Source: Gammaproteobacteria bacterium
Lineage (GTDB): Bacteria > Pseudomonadota > Gammaproteobacteria > Steroidobacterales > Steroidobacteraceae
Assembly (NCBI GenBank): GCA_003162555.1
Contig: PMNQ01000108.1
Location: forward strand, 1 to 8,739
Direction: 5' to 3'
Length of the DNA: 8,739 bases
A program made the position numbers and the translations under genes. Shown one piece after another: positions 7,681-8,739 of the stretch; the stretch's first letter is position 1, and each line of letters begins with the position of its first letter. A model generated the notes under the pieces. It worked only from the letters and a program-made list of their open reading frames with translations. It was not told the DNA's origin and searched no databases.

Positions 7681-7694
7681 GTTCCAACTCGTGA
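7677..7694 (+). other. Five-codon mini-ORF bridging hydrolase stop and methyltransferase start
   Basis: ATG 7677 overlaps the hydrolase stop as ATGA (7677-7680), reads M-S-S-N-S, and stops at TGA 7692-7694, which overlaps the methyltransferase GTG as GTGA (7691-7694). Ribosomes ending the hydrolase could restart here and then restart again at the GTG. No product function is implied, and the arrangement may be chance. Confidence 0.3.
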
Positions 7695-8608
7695 GCGCCA
7701 TCACGCTGCTTGATGGCGGCATGGGTCGCGAACTCAACAGGATGGGCGCGCCGTTCCGGCAGCCCGAGTGGTCTGCGCTCGCACTGCTCGAGGCCCCGCA
7801 GTTCGTGACCCGTGCACACGAGAGCTACGTTGCCGTGGGCGCCGATGTCATCACCACCAATACCTACGCTGTCGTGCCCTTTCATATCGGCGCGGATCGC
7901 TTCAAGGCGCAAGGCCGTGCGCTTGCAGAGCTTGCCGGGCGGCTCGCGCGTGGCGTCGCTGATCGCGCATCGCGGCCGGTGATCGTGGCGGGCTCGCTCC
8001 CGCCACCCTGCGGTTCATATCGGGCGGAATGGTTTGATGTCGCAGTGGCACGTCCAATCGTGAAAACCCTGATTGATGCGCTGGAACCATGGGTGGATAT
8101 CTGGCTGGCCGAGACGCTGAGCCGCATCGCCGAGGCCGAACTCGTACGTGAACTGATCGGGCCGGCCTCCGACCCGCGCGTGAAGGCGCTGTGGCTTTCA
8201 TTTACCGTGGAAGACGCAGCGGGTACGAGCGGCCCGGCGCGACTGCGCTCCGGAGAGCCAGTGGCGGACGCCGCAGCCGCTGCACTGCGCCTTGGCGCCG
8301 GGGCGTTGCTCTTCAATTGCAGCCAACCCGAGGTGATGGGAGCCGCGGTGGAAGAGGCGCGACATGTGCTGCAAACCGCGGGCCCGACCGCGGCCAACGT
8401 GCGGATCGGTGTGTACGCCAATGCCTTTCCGCCTGTAAACGCCGAGGTCGCCGAGGCCAACGTGGGACTCAGCGCAATCCGCGCCGACCTGACGCCCGCG
8501 GCCTATCGCGCCTGGGCCGAGGACTGGGCCGCGCGTGGCGCGAGTATCATCGGCGGCTGCTGTGGAATCGGCCCGGAGCACATTGCCGCACTGCGCGCCG
8601 ACCCCTGA
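7691..8608 (+). CDS. Zinc-dependent homocysteine S-methyltransferase family protein
   Basis: Single-domain methyltransferase of 305 residues that would move a methyl group from a methylated donor (such as S-methylmethionine, a betaine or a sulfonium compound) to homocysteine, giving methionine. The N-terminus reads L-L-D-G-G-M-G-R-E-L (6-15), the usual first-strand motif, followed by G-A-D-V-I-T-T-N-T-Y (50-59). The three zinc cysteines are present: C210 in F-N-C-S, and C290-C291 in G-G-C-C-G-I-G. No cobalamin or folate domains follow, so it is not MetH-like. GTG 7691 is chosen because homologues begin a few residues before L-L-D-G-G; the frame is open further up, with ATG 7652 inside the hydrolase gene, but those residues do not look like the family. 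The ribosome site is poor (TGAG, nine bases upstream). The motif set is closer to MmuM-type enzymes than to mammalian BHMT; the methyl donor is not determined. Confidence 0.9.
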   Translation: MSAITLLDGGMGRELNRMGAPFRQPEWSALALLEAPQFVTRAHESYVAVGADVITTNTYAVVPFHIGADRFKAQGRALAELAGRLARGVADRASRPVIVAGSLPPPCGSYRAEWFDVAVARPIVKTLIDALEPWVDIWLAETLSRIAEAELVRELIGPASDPRVKALWLSFTVEDAAGTSGPARLRSGEPVADAAAAALRLGAGALLFNCSQPEVMGAAVEEARHVLQTAGPTAANVRIGVYANAFPPVNAEVAEANVGLSAIRADLTPAAYRAWAEDWAARGASIIGGCCGIGPEHIAALRADP

Positions 8609-8629
8609 CCCAAGGACTGCGAACCCGCC

Positions 8630-8739
8630 ATGCAACCGAATTTCCTGATCCTGATGGCCGATCAACTCACGGCCGCTGCGCTGAGCAGCTACGGCGGCAA
8701 GGCAAAGGCGCCGTACCTCGACGCGCTGGCCGCGGGCGG
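8630..8739 (+). CDS. Sulfatase, choline-sulfatase-like N-terminus, 3'-truncated by window edge
   Basis: Only 36 codons are visible. After M-Q the protein reads P-N-F-L-I-L-M-A-D-Q-L-T, then S-S-Y-G-G and A-P-Y-L-D-A-L-A. This is the opening strand and first metal-binding site of the alkaline phosphatase/sulfatase superfamily, with D11 as a likely calcium ligand. The D-Q pair, instead of the D-D of many arylsulfatases, together with M-A-D-Q-L, is seen in enzymes annotated as choline-sulfatases (BetC-like). The formylglycine-forming C-x-P-S-R motif, which would confirm a sulfatase, lies beyond the edge. No signal peptide is present, which fits a cytoplasmic enzyme. AAGGA at 8612-8616 lies 13 bases before the ATG, rather far for a ribosome site. 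It starts 21 bp after the methyltransferase stop and seems to belong to the same operon. Phosphodiesterase or phosphonate hydrolase relatives are the main alternative. Confidence 0.8.
   Translation, partial: MQPNFLILMADQLTAAALSSYGGKAKAPYLDALAAG

Larger units (their letters stand above)
2170..8739 (+). other. Probable six-gene catabolic operon, continuing past the right edge
   Basis: The transporter, enolase-superfamily, GMC, hydrolase, methyltransferase and sulfatase genes run in one direction with gaps of 16, 3, 5, 10 and 21 bp. No gap is large enough for a separate promoter plus terminator, and no terminator hairpin was seen. Co-transcription from the 1944-2169 region is inferred. Confidence 0.75.

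Noticed and set aside
5983..7737. 584-codon open frame on the minus strand
   Set aside because: It lies antisense to the GMC and hydrolase genes, is rich in Arg, Ala and His with no recognisable motif, and is a typical high-G+C shadow.

Overview
The window is high-G+C, gene-dense bacterial DNA with short gaps, overlapping genes and several GTG or TTG starts. The protein families (a Spinster-type MFS carrier, a GMC oxidoreductase, an enolase-superfamily dehydratase-like enzyme, a PF-type dienelactone hydrolase and a sulfatase) suggest a catabolic gene cluster in a Pseudomonadota chromosome, possibly a gammaproteobacterium or a sphingomonad-like alphaproteobacterium. The species cannot be fixed from the sequence. 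No rRNA, tRNA, CRISPR array, insertion sequence or phage gene was seen.

Layout. Bases 1-997 hold the C-terminal two-thirds of an NAD(P)-dependent aldehyde dehydrogenase on the + strand, cut by the left edge. It converges on, and overlaps by 35 bp, a 3-hydroxyisobutyrate dehydrogenase-family reductase on the - strand (1943-963). A 226-bp divergent control region (1944-2169) follows. It carries a short perfect palindrome and an inverted repeat. From 2170 to the right edge, six + strand genes are packed with gaps of 3-21 bp and look like one operon: a Spinster-family MFS transporter, a mandelate racemase/muconate lactonizing (enolase superfamily) protein, a GMC flavin oxidoreductase, an exported alpha/beta hydrolase of the dienelactone hydrolase type, a zinc homocysteine S-methyltransferase, and the first 36 codons of a sulfatase resembling choline-sulfatases.

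How the genes may work together. The set reads as uptake plus stepwise breakdown of a small organic molecule. A secreted hydrolase and a sulfatase could free the compound from ester and sulfate groups. The MFS carrier could import it. The GMC enzyme and aldehyde dehydrogenase could oxidise alcohol to aldehyde to acid. The enolase-superfamily enzyme and the beta-hydroxyacid dehydrogenase could handle hydroxy-acid intermediates, and the methyltransferase could pass a methyl group to homocysteine. The combination sulfatase, GMC, ALDH and homocysteine methyltransferase matches the steps choline sulfate > choline > betaine aldehyde > betaine > methionine, but the ALDH and the methyltransferase do not carry the signatures of the classical betaine enzymes, so the substrate remains unknown.

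The most unusual points are the enolase-superfamily protein, where the usual first metal-ligand aspartate appears to be glycine and the partner of the catalytic histidine appears to be asparagine, and a five-codon mini-ORF that exactly bridges the hydrolase stop and the methyltransferase start.
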